Assembly: GCF_049803795.1 (NCBI RefSeq)
Contig: NZ_JBNAGJ010000008.1
Location: 62,001 to 126,000 of the forward strand
Length of the DNA: 64,000 bases
Direction of reading: 5' to 3'
Source of the DNA: Thalassobius sp002708925
Lineage (GTDB): Bacteria; Pseudomonadota; Alphaproteobacteria; Rhodobacterales; Rhodobacteraceae
Part shown: piece after piece, positions 34,342 through 43,040 of the stretch
Layout of the letters: every line of letters begins with the position of its first letter
Position numbering within the stretch: the stretch's first letter is position 1
Notes under the pieces: generated by a model
What the model saw: only the letters and a program-made list of their open reading frames with translations
Databases searched by the model: none
What the model was told of the DNA's origin: nothing
Made by a program: the position numbers and the translations under genes

Positions 34342-34437
34342 CCGGATAACGGATGGCTGCAACGGCGAAACAGGACAGTGAATTAACGTCCCCTCCGGGT
34401 GCCACACTCGGAGGAGACCCCGCCAAGGGAAACCAGA

Positions 34438-37089
34438 ATGCAAGAACCACAGCGCCCGCCTCTTCCTTTTGCCAGCTGCAAAACCACCTGCCCCTATTGC
34501 GGCGTGGGCTGCGGTGTGATCGTCAAACCCGACGCGAAAGGCGGCGTGCAGGCCAAGCCCGACCCCGATCACCCGGCAAATCTGGGACGGCTGTGTTCCA
34601 AAGGAACGGCCCTGGGCGAAACCACCTGGCTTCAGGATCGCCTGCTGACACCCCAGATCAACGGCACCCCCGCCGATTGGGACAGCGCGCTGGATCTGGT
34701 CGCGCAGAAATTCAAGGACACCATCGCCGAACACGGGCCTGACAGCGTGGCCTTTTATGTCTCGGGTCAGTTGCTGACCGAGGATTACTATGTCGCCAAC
34801 AAGCTGATGAAGGGCTTTATCGGTTCGGCCAATATCGACACGAATTCGCGCCTGTGCATGGCGTCCTCGGTGGCCGGGCATAAACGCGCCTTTGGCACCG
34901 ATACCGTCCCCGGCCAGTATACCGATCTGGAAACCGCCGATCTGGTGGTGCTGACCGGATCGAACCTGGCGTGGTGCCACCCAGTGCTGTTCCAGCGTAT
35001 CGTCGCGGCGAAAAAGGCCAACCCGAAGATGAAGGTCGTCAACATCGACCCGCGCCGCACGGCGACCTCGGATCTGGCCGATCTGCACCTGTCGATTGCA
35101 CCCGGAGGCGACGCGGCCCTGTTCAACCGCCTGCTGGTGGAAATTCAGCAACAGGGCGCGGTGGACCCTGATTTCGTGGCGGCCCATGTCGAAGGGTTCG
35201 ATGCGGCGATTGACGCGGCCTCTAGCTGCGACAGCGCGGTCACCGGCCTGTCCGAGACCGATATTCAGACCTTCTGCAACATGTGGATCGGCACGGAAAA
35301 GGTGGTCACGGTCTACAGCCAGGGCGTGAACCAGTCCACCGCCGGGGCCGATAAGGTGAACGCGATCCTGAACTGCCACCTGGCCACTGGCCGGATCGGC
35401 CAGCCTGGCATGGGGCCGTTCTCCGTGACCGGACAGCCCAACGCCATGGGCGGGCGCGAGGTGGGCGGGCTGGCCAATATGCTGGCCTGTCACCTGGATC
35501 TGGAAGTGCCCGAGCACCGCTCGGCTGTGAAAACCTTCTGGAACGCGCCGCAGATGCCCGAAGCCCCCGGTGCCAAGGCCGTGGACATGTTCAAGGCCGT
35601 AGGCGATGGCCGGATCAAGGCCCTGTGGGTGATCTGCACCAACCCCGCCGTCTCGATGCCCGATGCCGATACGGTAAAGGCCGCGATCGAGGGCTGCGAT
35701 TTCGTCGTCGTCAGCGATCTGACCACCGATACCGACACCGCGCAACTGGCTCATGTCGTGCTGCCCGCCACCGGCTGGGGCGAAAAAGACGGCACCGTCA
35801 CCAATTCCGAACGCTGTATCTCGCGTCAGCGCGGGTTCCTGCCCGCCCCCGGTCAGGCGCGTCACGATTGGGATATTCTGGCCGATGTGGGCCGCCGCAT
35901 GGGCTGGCATGACATGTTCGATTTCCAATCCCCCGCCGAGGTTTTCCGCGAATACGCCGCCCTGTCCGGCATCGCCGGGCAGCTGGGCAAGGATTTCGAC
36001 ATCTCAGGGCTCAGCGCCCTGACAGACGAGGAATACGACACGCTGGAACCCGTCTACTGGCCCGTCACCGCCGTGCGCACAGGCGGGCGGTTCTTTGGTG
36101 ACGGGCGGTTTTTTACCCCCTCGGGCAAGGCGCGTATGTTGCCGATCCACTATCGCGCACCGCAATCCACGCCCTCGGCAGAGTATCCGTTCCGTCTGAA
36201 CACGGGCCGGGTGCGCGACCATTGGCACACCATGACCCGCACCGCCAAATCCGCGCGCCTGTCGCAGCACCTGGGCGAACCCTATCTGGAAATCCACCCC
36301 AGCGACGCCGCCGGGCTGGGGCTGGCGCCCGCCGACATCGTGCAGGTGCAAAACCCCTATGGCACGGCCCTGCTGCGGGCGCTGATCACCGATCGCGTGG
36401 CCCCCGGACAGGTCTTCGCGCCGATGCACTGGACCGCGCAATATGCCTCGGCCGGGCGGGTGGACGTGCTGGTGGCCCCCAATACCGATCCGGTTTCAGG
36501 CCAGCCTGAATCCAAGGCCTCGGTGGTGCAGGTACAGAAATTCCAGGCCAGCTGGTACGGGTTTGCCGTGTCCCTGCAAGAGCCCAATGCCGACACGGAA
36601 TACTGGGCTCAGGCCCGCAGCGCCAAGGGCTGGCGGATCGAACTTGCCGCCTCGGGCCGTCCCCAGGATTGGGAGGCCTACGCCCGCACCCTGCTGAACG
36701 CGCCGAATGCCCAAGCCATGTCCGTGCTGGACCCGGCCAAGGGCAGTGCCCGCATCGCCCTGATCGAGGACGGGCGGCTGATCGGCGCGCTCTTTGCCTC
36801 GGCCGAGCCGGTCCAGGTGGCGCGCAACCATGTGGCCCATCTGCTGGGCGACGCTCCTCAGGGGGTGCTGGCAGGCCGTCCCGGTGCGGACCGCCCCGAT
36901 CCCGGTGCCATCGTCTGCGCCTGTTTCGATGTCGGCGTGAACACCATTCTGGCCGCGATTGCCGAGCAGAAACTGCTCAGCGTCGAGGCCATCGGCGCAG
37001 CCCTGAATGCCGGTACGAACTGCGGATCCTGCCGCCCCGAGCTGGCGGCCCTGCTGGCCTCGGCCACGGTACAGGAAGCCGCTGAATAG
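34438..37089 (+). CDS. nasC: assimilatory nitrate reductase catalytic subunit NasC/NasA
   Basis: A molybdopterin enzyme of 883 residues reducing nitrate to nitrite in the cytoplasm. ATG 34438 follows AAGGGA and gives a start just before the [4Fe-4S] ligands C18-x2-C21-x3-C25-x27-C53. Molybdopterin-domain features follow (STAGADKVNAIL, PNAMGGREVGGLANML, NSERCISRQRG). The C-terminus (about 825-875) is a BFD-like [2Fe-2S] domain with CAC and C-G-S-C cysteine pairs. No signal peptide. No nitrite reductase gene follows. Confidence 0.95.
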   Translation: MQEPQRPPLPFASCKTTCPYCGVGCGVIVKPDAKGGVQAKPDPDHPANLGRLCSKGTALGETTWLQDRLLTPQINGTPADWDSALDLVAQKFKDTIAEHGPDSVAFYVSGQLLTEDYYVANKLMKGFIGSANIDTNSRLCMASSVAGHKRAFGTDTVPGQYTDLETADLVVLTGSNLAWCHPVLFQRIVAAKKANPKMKVVNIDPRRTATSDLADLHLSIAPGGDAALFNRLLVEIQQQGAVDPDFVAAHVEGFDAAIDAASSCDSAVTGLSETDIQTFCNMWIGTEKVVTVYSQGVNQSTAGADKVNAILNCHLATGRIGQPGMGPFSVTGQPNAMGGREVGGLANMLACHLDLEVPEHRSAVKTFWNAPQMPEAPGAKAVDMFKAVGDGRIKALWVICTNPAVSMPDADTVKAAIEGCDFVVVSDLTTDTDTAQLAHVVLPATGWGEKDGTVTNSERCISRQRGFLPAPGQARHDWDILADVGRRMGWHDMFDFQSPAEVFREYAALSGIAGQLGKDFDISGLSALTDEEYDTLEPVYWPVTAVRTGGRFFGDGRFFTPSGKARMLPIHYRAPQSTPSAEYPFRLNTGRVRDHWHTMTRTAKSARLSQHLGEPYLEIHPSDAAGLGLAPADIVQVQNPYGTALLRALITDRVAPGQVFAPMHWTAQYASAGRVDVLVAPNTDPVSGQPESKASVVQVQKFQASWYGFAVSLQEPNADTEYWAQARSAKGWRIELAASGRPQDWEAYARTLLNAPNAQAMSVLDPAKGSARIALIEDGRLIGALFASAEPVQVARNHVAHLLGDAPQGVLAGRPGADRPDPGAIVCACFDVGVNTILAAIAEQKLLSVEAIGAALNAGTNCGSCRPELAALLASATVQEAAE

Positions 37090-37116
37090 CCCTCGCACCA
37101 TTGTGAGCCCGCCAGA

Positions 37117-37146
37117 GCGCCGCGCCGATGGTATTCCGCGCGGCGC
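37117..37146 (+). other. strong hairpin between nasC and selD
   Basis: Perfect stem GCGCCGCGC / GCGCGGCGC with a 12-base loop, 27 bases after the nasC stop. No T run follows, so it may stabilise the 3' end or end transcription weakly. Confidence 0.55.
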
Positions 37147-37188
37147 GCGGTTACATTCGCGGAACCGAATAGCTCCAAGGGCCGCCCC

Positions 37189-39369
37189 ATGCAGACGCAC
37201 ATCCCCCTGACCCGAGACCTCGTGCTGATTGGGGGCGGGCATACCCATGCGCTGGTGCTGCTGAAATGGGGAATGCGTCCGCTGCCCGGCGTGCGTGTCA
37301 CGGTGATCAATCCGGGCCCCACCGCCCCCTATTCGGGGATGCTGCCGGGCCATATCGCGGGGCATTATACGCGCGACGAGCTGGAGATTGATCTGGTCCG
37401 GCTGGCCCGTTTTGCCGGGGCCCGCATCATCGTCGGGCGGGCCGAAAATCTGGATCCCAACGCCAAGACAATCACCCTGACTGGCGGGCGAGTGATCCCC
37501 TATGACGTGGCCTCGGTCGATATTGGGATCACCTCGGAACTGCCGCAAATTCCGGGATTTTCCGAATACGCTATCGGCGCGAAACCGCTGGATATCTATG
37601 CCGAAACCTGGGCGAATTTCCTGGCCGAAGCCAAAGCCAGCGGGCACGCCAAACCCGTTGCCGTCGTGGGTGCGGGCGTCGCGGGGGTGGAATTATCGAT
37701 GGCGATGGCCCATGCCCTGCGCGCTGCAACCGGACATGCAGACGTGACCCTGATCGAGGCGGCGGACACAATCCTGCCCGCCGATCCCACACCGCGCGCC
37801 AGACTTCGCAAATCACTTGAGGAATGCAGCGTAAGTATCAGAACTAAAACATGTATATCTGAATTCACAGCGCAAGGCCCGCGATTGAAAGACGGCTCTA
37901 TCCTGCCCGCTGGCCTGACAATCGGCGTCGCTGGCGCCCTGCCGCATCCCTGGCTGCAAAACACCGATCTTGCGCTGACCGACGGGTTCATAGACGTGAA
38001 CTCTTATCTGCAAACCACTGACAATGAAGATCTTTTTGCAGCCGGAGATTGCGCTCATCTGACTCATGCTCCGCGCCCAAAGGCCGGAGTCTATGCGGTG
38101 CGCGCGGCTCCGGTGCTGTTCGATAACCTGCGGGCCCGCCTGATCGGGCAGGCCCTGCGTCCGTTTCATCCGCAAAAGGACTATCTGAAGCTGATCACGC
38201 TTGGCGAAAAATCCGCCCTGGCCGAAAAATGGGGGCGCGTCTGGTACGGGCCGTGGCTCTGGTGGGTGAAAAACCGGATTGATCAGAAATTCATGCGCAT
38301 GTTCAAAGAGTTGCCGGACATGGCTCATGCAGAACTTCCCTCTGTCATGGCCCAGGATGTGGCGCATGAACTGGGGGATGGGCAACCGATTTGCGCAGGC
38401 TGCGGGGCCAAAGTCAGCGCAGGAACGCTTGGTCAGGCGCTGCTGAGCTTGCCCGCAGTGCACCGCCCCGATGTGCTGACCGGACGGGGCGATGATGCGG
38501 CGATTTTGCAGATCGGCGGGCAGAAACAGGTTCTGACGACGGACCACCTGAAGGCCTTTACCGAAGACCCCGCCCTGATGGCGCGGATCGCCGCCGTTCA
38601 CGCGCTGGGGGATATCTGGGCGATGGGAGCGACCCCGCAGGCCGCGCTGGCCAGCATCATCCTGCCCCGCATGTCGGCGCGCCTGCAAAGCCGCACCCTG
38701 ACCGAGATCATGTCCGCCGCCCAATCGGTGCTTGGCGCCGCCGGGGCCGAGATCGTCGGCGGCCACACCACCCAGGGCGCAGAAATGACCATCGGGTTTA
38801 CCCTGACGGGTCTGGCCGAGCACCCGATTACCCATGCCGGCGCGCAGCCGGGGGATGTGCTGATCCTGACGCGGCCGATTGGCTCGGGCGTGTTGCTGGC
38901 CGCCGAAATGCAGACCAAAGCCAACGGGGCGCACATCGCGGCCATGCTACACGAGATGTCTCGGCCGCAAACCCAGGCCGCCCAGCTGCTGCGCGGCGCA
39001 CATGCGATGACGGATGTGACGGGCTTCGGGCTGGCCGGGCATCTGCTGGCACTTTGCCGGGCCTCAGGCGTGGGGGCGCAGCTGGATATACAGGCGATCC
39101 CTCTCTATGCGGGGGCGGCAGAGCTGTCCGGGGCCGGTGTCCGATCAACTCTCTATGCGTCGAATTTGGCTCAGGCTCCGGTGCCTGAGGCGACGGGCCC
39201 TGCGGCGGCCCTGCTACATGACCCGCAGACGGCGGGCGGATTGCTGGCCGCGGTCGCGCCTCAACAGGCCCCCGAGATCCTGCGCGCCCTGTCGGCCCAG
39301 GGCCTGCGCGCGGCCGCGATTGGCCAGATGATCAAAGGCCCGGCCGAGATCCGCTGTCAGCAGGGCTAA
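37189..39369 (+). CDS. selD: oxidoreductase-selenide, water dikinase (SelD) fusion
   Basis: A 726-residue fusion. Residues 1-375 are an NDH-2-like FAD/NAD oxidoreductase (LIGGGHTHALVLLKWG, VVGAGVAGVELSMAM, LFAAGDCAH). Residues about 395-720 are SelD, making selenophosphate from selenide and ATP. The catalytic Cys is C405 in GCGAK, with Lys408; the second, non-essential Cys of many SelD is Ala here. Such fusions are known in marine bacteria. The neighbour mnmH uses selenophosphate for tRNA 2-selenouridine. The two genes overlap tail to tail by 38 bases. Confidence 0.94.
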   Translation: MQTHIPLTRDLVLIGGGHTHALVLLKWGMRPLPGVRVTVINPGPTAPYSGMLPGHIAGHYTRDELEIDLVRLARFAGARIIVGRAENLDPNAKTITLTGGRVIPYDVASVDIGITSELPQIPGFSEYAIGAKPLDIYAETWANFLAEAKASGHAKPVAVVGAGVAGVELSMAMAHALRAATGHADVTLIEAADTILPADPTPRARLRKSLEECSVSIRTKTCISEFTAQGPRLKDGSILPAGLTIGVAGALPHPWLQNTDLALTDGFIDVNSYLQTTDNEDLFAAGDCAHLTHAPRPKAGVYAVRAAPVLFDNLRARLIGQALRPFHPQKDYLKLITLGEKSALAEKWGRVWYGPWLWWVKNRIDQKFMRMFKELPDMAHAELPSVMAQDVAHELGDGQPICAGCGAKVSAGTLGQALLSLPAVHRPDVLTGRGDDAAILQIGGQKQVLTTDHLKAFTEDPALMARIAAVHALGDIWAMGATPQAALASIILPRMSARLQSRTLTEIMSAAQSVLGAAGAEIVGGHTTQGAEMTIGFTLTGLAEHPITHAGAQPGDVLILTRPIGSGVLLAAEMQTKANGAHIAAMLHEMSRPQTQAAQLLRGAHAMTDVTGFGLAGHLLALCRASGVGAQLDIQAIPLYAGAAELSGAGVRSTLYASNLAQAPVPEATGPAAALLHDPQTAGGLLAAVAPQQAPEILRALSAQGLRAAAIGQMIKGPAEIRCQQG

Positions 39370-40405
39370 CCGCGCCGGCGATCCGCGCGGCGGCCTGCGC
39401 CAGGTCTTGCGGGCTTAACCCCGGCAATTCCACCACCATGCGCGGTGCCCCCGCCCGGCGCGAGGCGCGGCGATAACCGGGATCGTAATGCTGCCGGATC
39501 AGCGCCTCGGCCAACGGCTGGAACTGCGCGGCCCGCGCCATGGCCTGCCAGGCCTGAACCTGCGCGTGCCCGTGAAACTGAGCCAGAGCCTCCAGTTTCT
39601 CGATCAACAGCGCGGGATCGGCCAGCAGGTCAGAGTAATTCTCGACCAGATAGTCCGCCCGCGCGCGCAAGGGGGCCTGTATCCGCACATGTTCGGCCCG
39701 CAGCATCGCCTGCCACAGCATCGGCGGAATGATCCGGGCGCCGATCTTGTTGCTTTCGGCCTCAAGGAACACAGGGCGCGCGGCATCCATCCCCGCCAGC
39801 GCCATCGCGATCCGGGATTCGAACATTTTCTGCGCGGGCTGCCCGCCCGGCCGTCCCCCCAGCACAGAGCCGCGATGCTGCGCCATTGCCTCCAGGTCCA
39901 GCACCTGCTGCCCCTGCCCCTGCAAATGCTGCAACACAGCGGTCTTGGCGGTGCCGGTGCCGCCCTCCAGCAGGATCAGGCGCGGCGCGACCGGCGTTTC
40001 ATACAGCGCGCGCACCACCAGCCGCCGGTAGGATTTATAGCCGCCCTCGACCAGCCCGACCCGCCAGCCGATCTGCGCCAGGATCGAGGCAAACGACCCC
40101 GACCGCTGCCCCCCGCGCCAGCAATAGACCAGCGGACGCCACGCGCCGGGCCGGTCCGCCAGCACCCCCTGCAAGTGAGTCGCCGCGTTCCGCGCCACCA
40201 GCGCCGCGCCGATTTTGCGCGCCAAAAACGGATCCTGCTGCACATAAATCGTGCCAACCTCGGCGCGCTCGGCATCGGACAGAACGGGCAGCGAAATCGC
40301 GCCGGGGATATGATCCTGCGCGTATTCGGCCGGGGCGCGCACGTCGATCAGCTGATCAAATGGCAGTGTTTTCAGATCGTTAAGACATGTCAAAGCCTGT
40401 TTCAT
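39332..40405 (-). CDS. mnmH: tRNA 2-selenouridine synthase MnmH (SelU)
   Basis: A 357-residue enzyme replacing sulfur of tRNA 2-thiouridine-34 by selenium. The N-terminal rhodanese domain has the active Cys in LVYCWRGGQRSGS (about residue 94). The second part has a P-loop-like LLEGGTGTAKTAVL, in which Ala stands where Gly is usual before Lys-Thr, and AMAQHRGSVLGG. It faces selD and overlaps its 3' end by 38 bases. With SelD it forms a complete selenouridine route. Confidence 0.94.
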   Translation of the reverse strand: MKQALTCLNDLKTLPFDQLIDVRAPAEYAQDHIPGAISLPVLSDAERAEVGTIYVQQDPFLARKIGAALVARNAATHLQGVLADRPGAWRPLVYCWRGGQRSGSFASILAQIGWRVGLVEGGYKSYRRLVVRALYETPVAPRLILLEGGTGTAKTAVLQHLQGQGQQVLDLEAMAQHRGSVLGGRPGGQPAQKMFESRIAMALAGMDAARPVFLEAESNKIGARIIPPMLWQAMLRAEHVRIQAPLRARADYLVENYSDLLADPALLIEKLEALAQFHGHAQVQAWQAMARAAQFQPLAEALIRQHYDPGYRRASRRAGAPRMVVELPGLSPQDLAQAAARIAGAVSPADSGSRPGL

Positions 40406-40520
40406 GCCCCCGTTCTACCCCAGCCGCGCAGCCCAGACCATCCCCCCGTGAGAGCGCCCGAAATTAACTTATTAAAAAACTCAGGTTGACCATCCTGATC
40501 TTTTTTGTCAGTTATTCCTC

Positions 40521-40745
40521 ATGTCCAGCCAACCGCGCCTGCGGCCAGCCCGATCCAGAGATCAAATTGGGACGTCCGATATGAGAAACGCGCAAAGCCA
40601 AATGGCCGGACATCGCCCGCTTCCGAGCGGCACGGCCAACGAGAGAATGACTTTTCACACCATGCTGTCCGAGGCAGGCCTGAACGCCGGTCTGTGCCTG
40701 GAATGGCTGCTCGACCGTGTCGAAAACCCGGAGGCAAACACATGA
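40521..40745 (+). CDS. small hypothetical ORF overlapping hemP
   Basis: An open frame of 74 codons whose stop overlaps the hemP start (ATGA). Only the C-terminal part (MTFHTMLSEAGLNAGLCLEWLLDRVENPEA) looks protein-like, so translation may begin at an internal ATG such as 40581 or 40647. Coupling to hemP argues that it is translated. No family is recognised and no function proposed. Confidence 0.4.
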   Translation: MSSQPRLRPARSRDQIGTSDMRNAQSQMAGHRPLPSGTANERMTFHTMLSEAGLNAGLCLEWLLDRVENPEANT

Positions 40746-40912
40746 CCACCATGCGACTGAACCGCGATGGCGCCGTACAGGTGCCCGAAAACCTGCCCGT
40801 CCACCGCGCCGAGGATCTGACGGCCGGCGGCAGCCAGGCCCGTATCGTTCTGGGCGATCAGGTCTACAGCCTGCGCATCACCCGCGCCGGCAAGCTGATC
40901 CTTACGAAATAA
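40742..40912 (+). CDS. hemP: hemin uptake protein HemP
   Basis: A 56-residue HemP-family protein, recognised from the C-terminal signature YSLRITRAGKLILTK. HemP/HmuP proteins are activators or accessory factors in haem uptake and are iron-responsive. Its ATG overlaps the preceding small frame, and an imelysin gene starts 37 bases after it, so it leads an iron gene run. No haem transporter gene is in the window. Confidence 0.88.
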   Translation: MTTMRLNRDGAVQVPENLPVHRAEDLTAGGSQARIVLGDQVYSLRITRAGKLILTK

Positions 40913-40949
40913 CCTTCTGCATAACACCTTCTGACAAAGGACAACTTCC

Positions 40950-42221
40950 ATGAAACGCATCTTCCTGACCTCCACAGCCCTGGCGCTGGGTTTTGCGGCC
41001 ACCGCGGCCACCGCCAAAGCCCCCGCCGCCAAAGAGGTCCTGGACACCTATGCCGATATCGCTCAGGCCAAATACGAAGACAGCCTGATCACGGCCAAAG
41101 CCCTGCAAGCCGCTGTCGAGGCGCTGATCGCCAACCCGACCGAACAGACGCTGCAAGCGGCGCGCGATGCCTGGCTGGCCTCGCGCAATCCCTACCAGCA
41201 GACCGAGGTCTACCGTTTCGGCAACGCCATCGTCGATGACTGGGAAGGCAAGGTAAACGCCTGGCCGCTGGACGAAGGGCTGATCGACTATGTGGATGCG
41301 TCCTATGGCGGGCCGACCGATGAAAACGCCTATGCCGCGCTGAACGTGGTGGCGAATGCCAAGTTCTCGCTTGGGGGGGCGGATATTGACGCCACCACCA
41401 TCACCCCCGCCCTGCTGGAAGAAACCCTGCAAGAGGCCGACGGAATCGAGGCCAACGTGGCCACCGGCTATCACGCGATCGAGTTTCTGCTGTGGGGGCA
41501 GGATCTGCACGGCACCAACGCGGGCGCGGGCGAACGTCCGGCCACCGATTATGCCGCGGATGCGACCTGCACGAACGGCAACTGCGATCGCCGCGGCCAG
41601 TATCTGAAAGCGGCCACTGACCTGCTGGTCAGCGATCTGGAATGGATGACGGCGCAATGGAGCGAGGGCGGCGAAGCACGCGCCACCTTGATGGCTGACG
41701 AAGCTGCCGGCCTGACCGCCATCCTGACCGGAATGGGCAGCCTGTCCTACGGCGAACAGGCCGGCGAGCGGATGCGCCTGGGGCTGATGCTGAACGATCC
41801 CGAAGAAGAGCACGATTGCTTCTCGGACAACACGCATAACAGCCACTACTATGACGGCAAAGGCATTCAGAACGTGTATCTGGGCCATTACACCCGCGTG
41901 GACGGCACCGTTGTCAGCGGCCCGGCCCTGACCGATCTGGTTGCGGCCAAGGACGCCGGTCTGGACACCGAAATGAAGACCCGCCTGAATGAAACCATGG
42001 CCGCCCTCGGTGCGCTCAAATCGGCTGCGGACAATGGTTTCGCCTATGACCAGATGCTGGAGCGCGGCAACGCAAAGGGCGAGGCCCTGATCATGGGCGG
42101 CGTCAACGGGCTGGTCACGCAAACCAAATCCATTGAACGTGTTGTCTCGGCCCTGGGGCTGGACACGCTCGAAATCGAAGGGTCGGACAGCCTGGATAAC
42201 CCCGGCGCCGTCTTCGAATAA
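40950..42221 (+). CDS. imelysin-family iron-regulated periplasmic protein (IrpA-like, COG3487)
   Basis: A 423-residue protein with signal peptide (MKRIFLTSTALALGFAATAATA). The imelysin GxHxxE motif is present as GYHAIEFLLWG at about residue 173. Imelysin proteins bind iron in the periplasm and associate with iron uptake. A purine-rich AAAGGACAA lies ahead of the ATG. It belongs to the conserved imelysin-DUF1111-imelysin-DUF1513 set, here with bfd and bfr placed inside. Confidence 0.92.
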   Translation: MKRIFLTSTALALGFAATAATAKAPAAKEVLDTYADIAQAKYEDSLITAKALQAAVEALIANPTEQTLQAARDAWLASRNPYQQTEVYRFGNAIVDDWEGKVNAWPLDEGLIDYVDASYGGPTDENAYAALNVVANAKFSLGGADIDATTITPALLEETLQEADGIEANVATGYHAIEFLLWGQDLHGTNAGAGERPATDYAADATCTNGNCDRRGQYLKAATDLLVSDLEWMTAQWSEGGEARATLMADEAAGLTAILTGMGSLSYGEQAGERMRLGLMLNDPEEEHDCFSDNTHNSHYYDGKGIQNVYLGHYTRVDGTVVSGPALTDLVAAKDAGLDTEMKTRLNETMAALGALKSAADNGFAYDQMLERGNAKGEALIMGGVNGLVTQTKSIERVVSALGLDTLEIEGSDSLDNPGAVFE

Positions 42222-42243
42222 AGCGCCTTACCATGCGCCCCTG

Positions 42244-42285
42244 TCACCCCCGGTAGCCCTGTGTCTGTTTGCCAACCGGGGGTGA
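42244..42285 (+). other. 11-base perfect inverted repeat between imelysin gene and bfd
   Basis: TCACCCCCGGT (42244-42254) pairs with ACCGGGGGTGA (42275-42285) across a 20-base loop. No T run follows. It may separate or stabilise parts of the transcript between irpA-like gene and bfd-bfr. Confidence 0.6.
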
Positions 42286-42313
42286 TACCACCCCGCCAGC
42301 CCGAGGCCCGCTC

Positions 42314-42571
42314 ATGATTATCTGCCACTGCCAGAATATCTCGGATCGCGACATTCATGCCGCTGTCGATTGGATGCGTGCCTCGGATCCAGAGACATTG
42401 ATCACCCCCGGCAAGATCTACCACGCGCTTGGCAAAGCCGCCGATTGTGGCGGTTGCATGCCGCTTTTCCTTTCAACCATGCGAAAAAACGATAACCTGC
42501 ACGTACCTATGCACCTGCGTGGCCTGCGCCGCGCACCAACAAAGGAGCACCTGCATGAAGGGCGACGCTAA
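42314..42571 (+). CDS. bfd: bacterioferritin-associated ferredoxin Bfd
   Basis: An 85-residue [2Fe-2S] protein that reduces bacterioferritin iron for release. Ligands are C4-x-C6 and C45-x2-C48 (CHCQNISDRDI, DCGGC). ATG 42314 is chosen since it begins with MIICHCQN. It overlaps bfr by 17 bases. The C-terminal tail is longer than in E. coli Bfd (64 residues). Confidence 0.93.
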   Translation: MIICHCQNISDRDIHAAVDWMRASDPETLITPGKIYHALGKAADCGGCMPLFLSTMRKNDNLHVPMHLRGLRRAPTKEHLHEGRR

Positions 42572-43040
42572 AGTTATCGAATATCTGAATAAATCCCTGC
42601 GTCACGAATTGACCGCCGTCAGCCAGTATTGGCTGCATTACCGGCTGCAAGACGATTGGGGCCTGGGCCACATGGCCAAGAAAAGCCGCGAGGAAAGCAT
42701 CGAAGAAATGCAGCACGCGGACGATCTGATCGTGCGAATCCTGCAATTGGGCGGCCATCCCAACCTGCAAAAACTGGATCCGTTGCAGATCGGCCAGACC
42801 GCCCGCGAAACGCTGGAGGCCGACCTGGCGGCAGAGTATTCGGCCGCCGCGCTGTACAAAGAGGCGCGCGCCTATTGCAACGAAGCGGGGGACTTTGTTT
42901 CGATGAAATTGTTCGAACAGCTTCTGGCGGATGAAGAGGGTCATATCGACTTTCTGGAAACGCAGCTGGATCTGTTCGACCGGATCGGTGCAGAGAAATA
43001 TGAGCAGCTCAACGCAAGCAAAATGGACGAAGCCGAGTAA
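42555..43040 (+). CDS. bfr: bacterioferritin
   Basis: A 161-residue haem-containing iron store. Ferroxidase residues are visible (Glu in LRHELTAVSQY, the E-x2-H in ADEEGHIDF), and the haem-ligand Met sits in EEMQHADDLI. A good ribosome binding site (AAAGGAG) precedes the ATG inside the bfd 3' end. It overlaps the start of the DUF1111 gene by 41 bases. Confidence 0.95.
   Translation: MKGDAKVIEYLNKSLRHELTAVSQYWLHYRLQDDWGLGHMAKKSREESIEEMQHADDLIVRILQLGGHPNLQKLDPLQIGQTARETLEADLAAEYSAAALYKEARAYCNEAGDFVSMKLFEQLLADEEGHIDFLETQLDLFDRIGAEKYEQLNASKMDEAE

Noticed and set aside
34393..34415. CCTCCG/CGGAGG hairpin before nasC, possibly a second attenuator
   Set aside because: Short stem, no T run and no ANTAR-type loop; the 11-base loop does not fit the hexaloop rule.
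33856..35928. 690-codon minus-strand open frame opposite flp and nasC
   Set aside because: No recognisable domain and His/Gly/Gln-rich shadow composition; flp and nasC on the plus strand are secure.
40495..40511. CTGA-N9-TCAG as a Fur, RirA or Irr site before hemP
   Set aside because: Half-sites of four bases are too short and do not match a consensus I can name.
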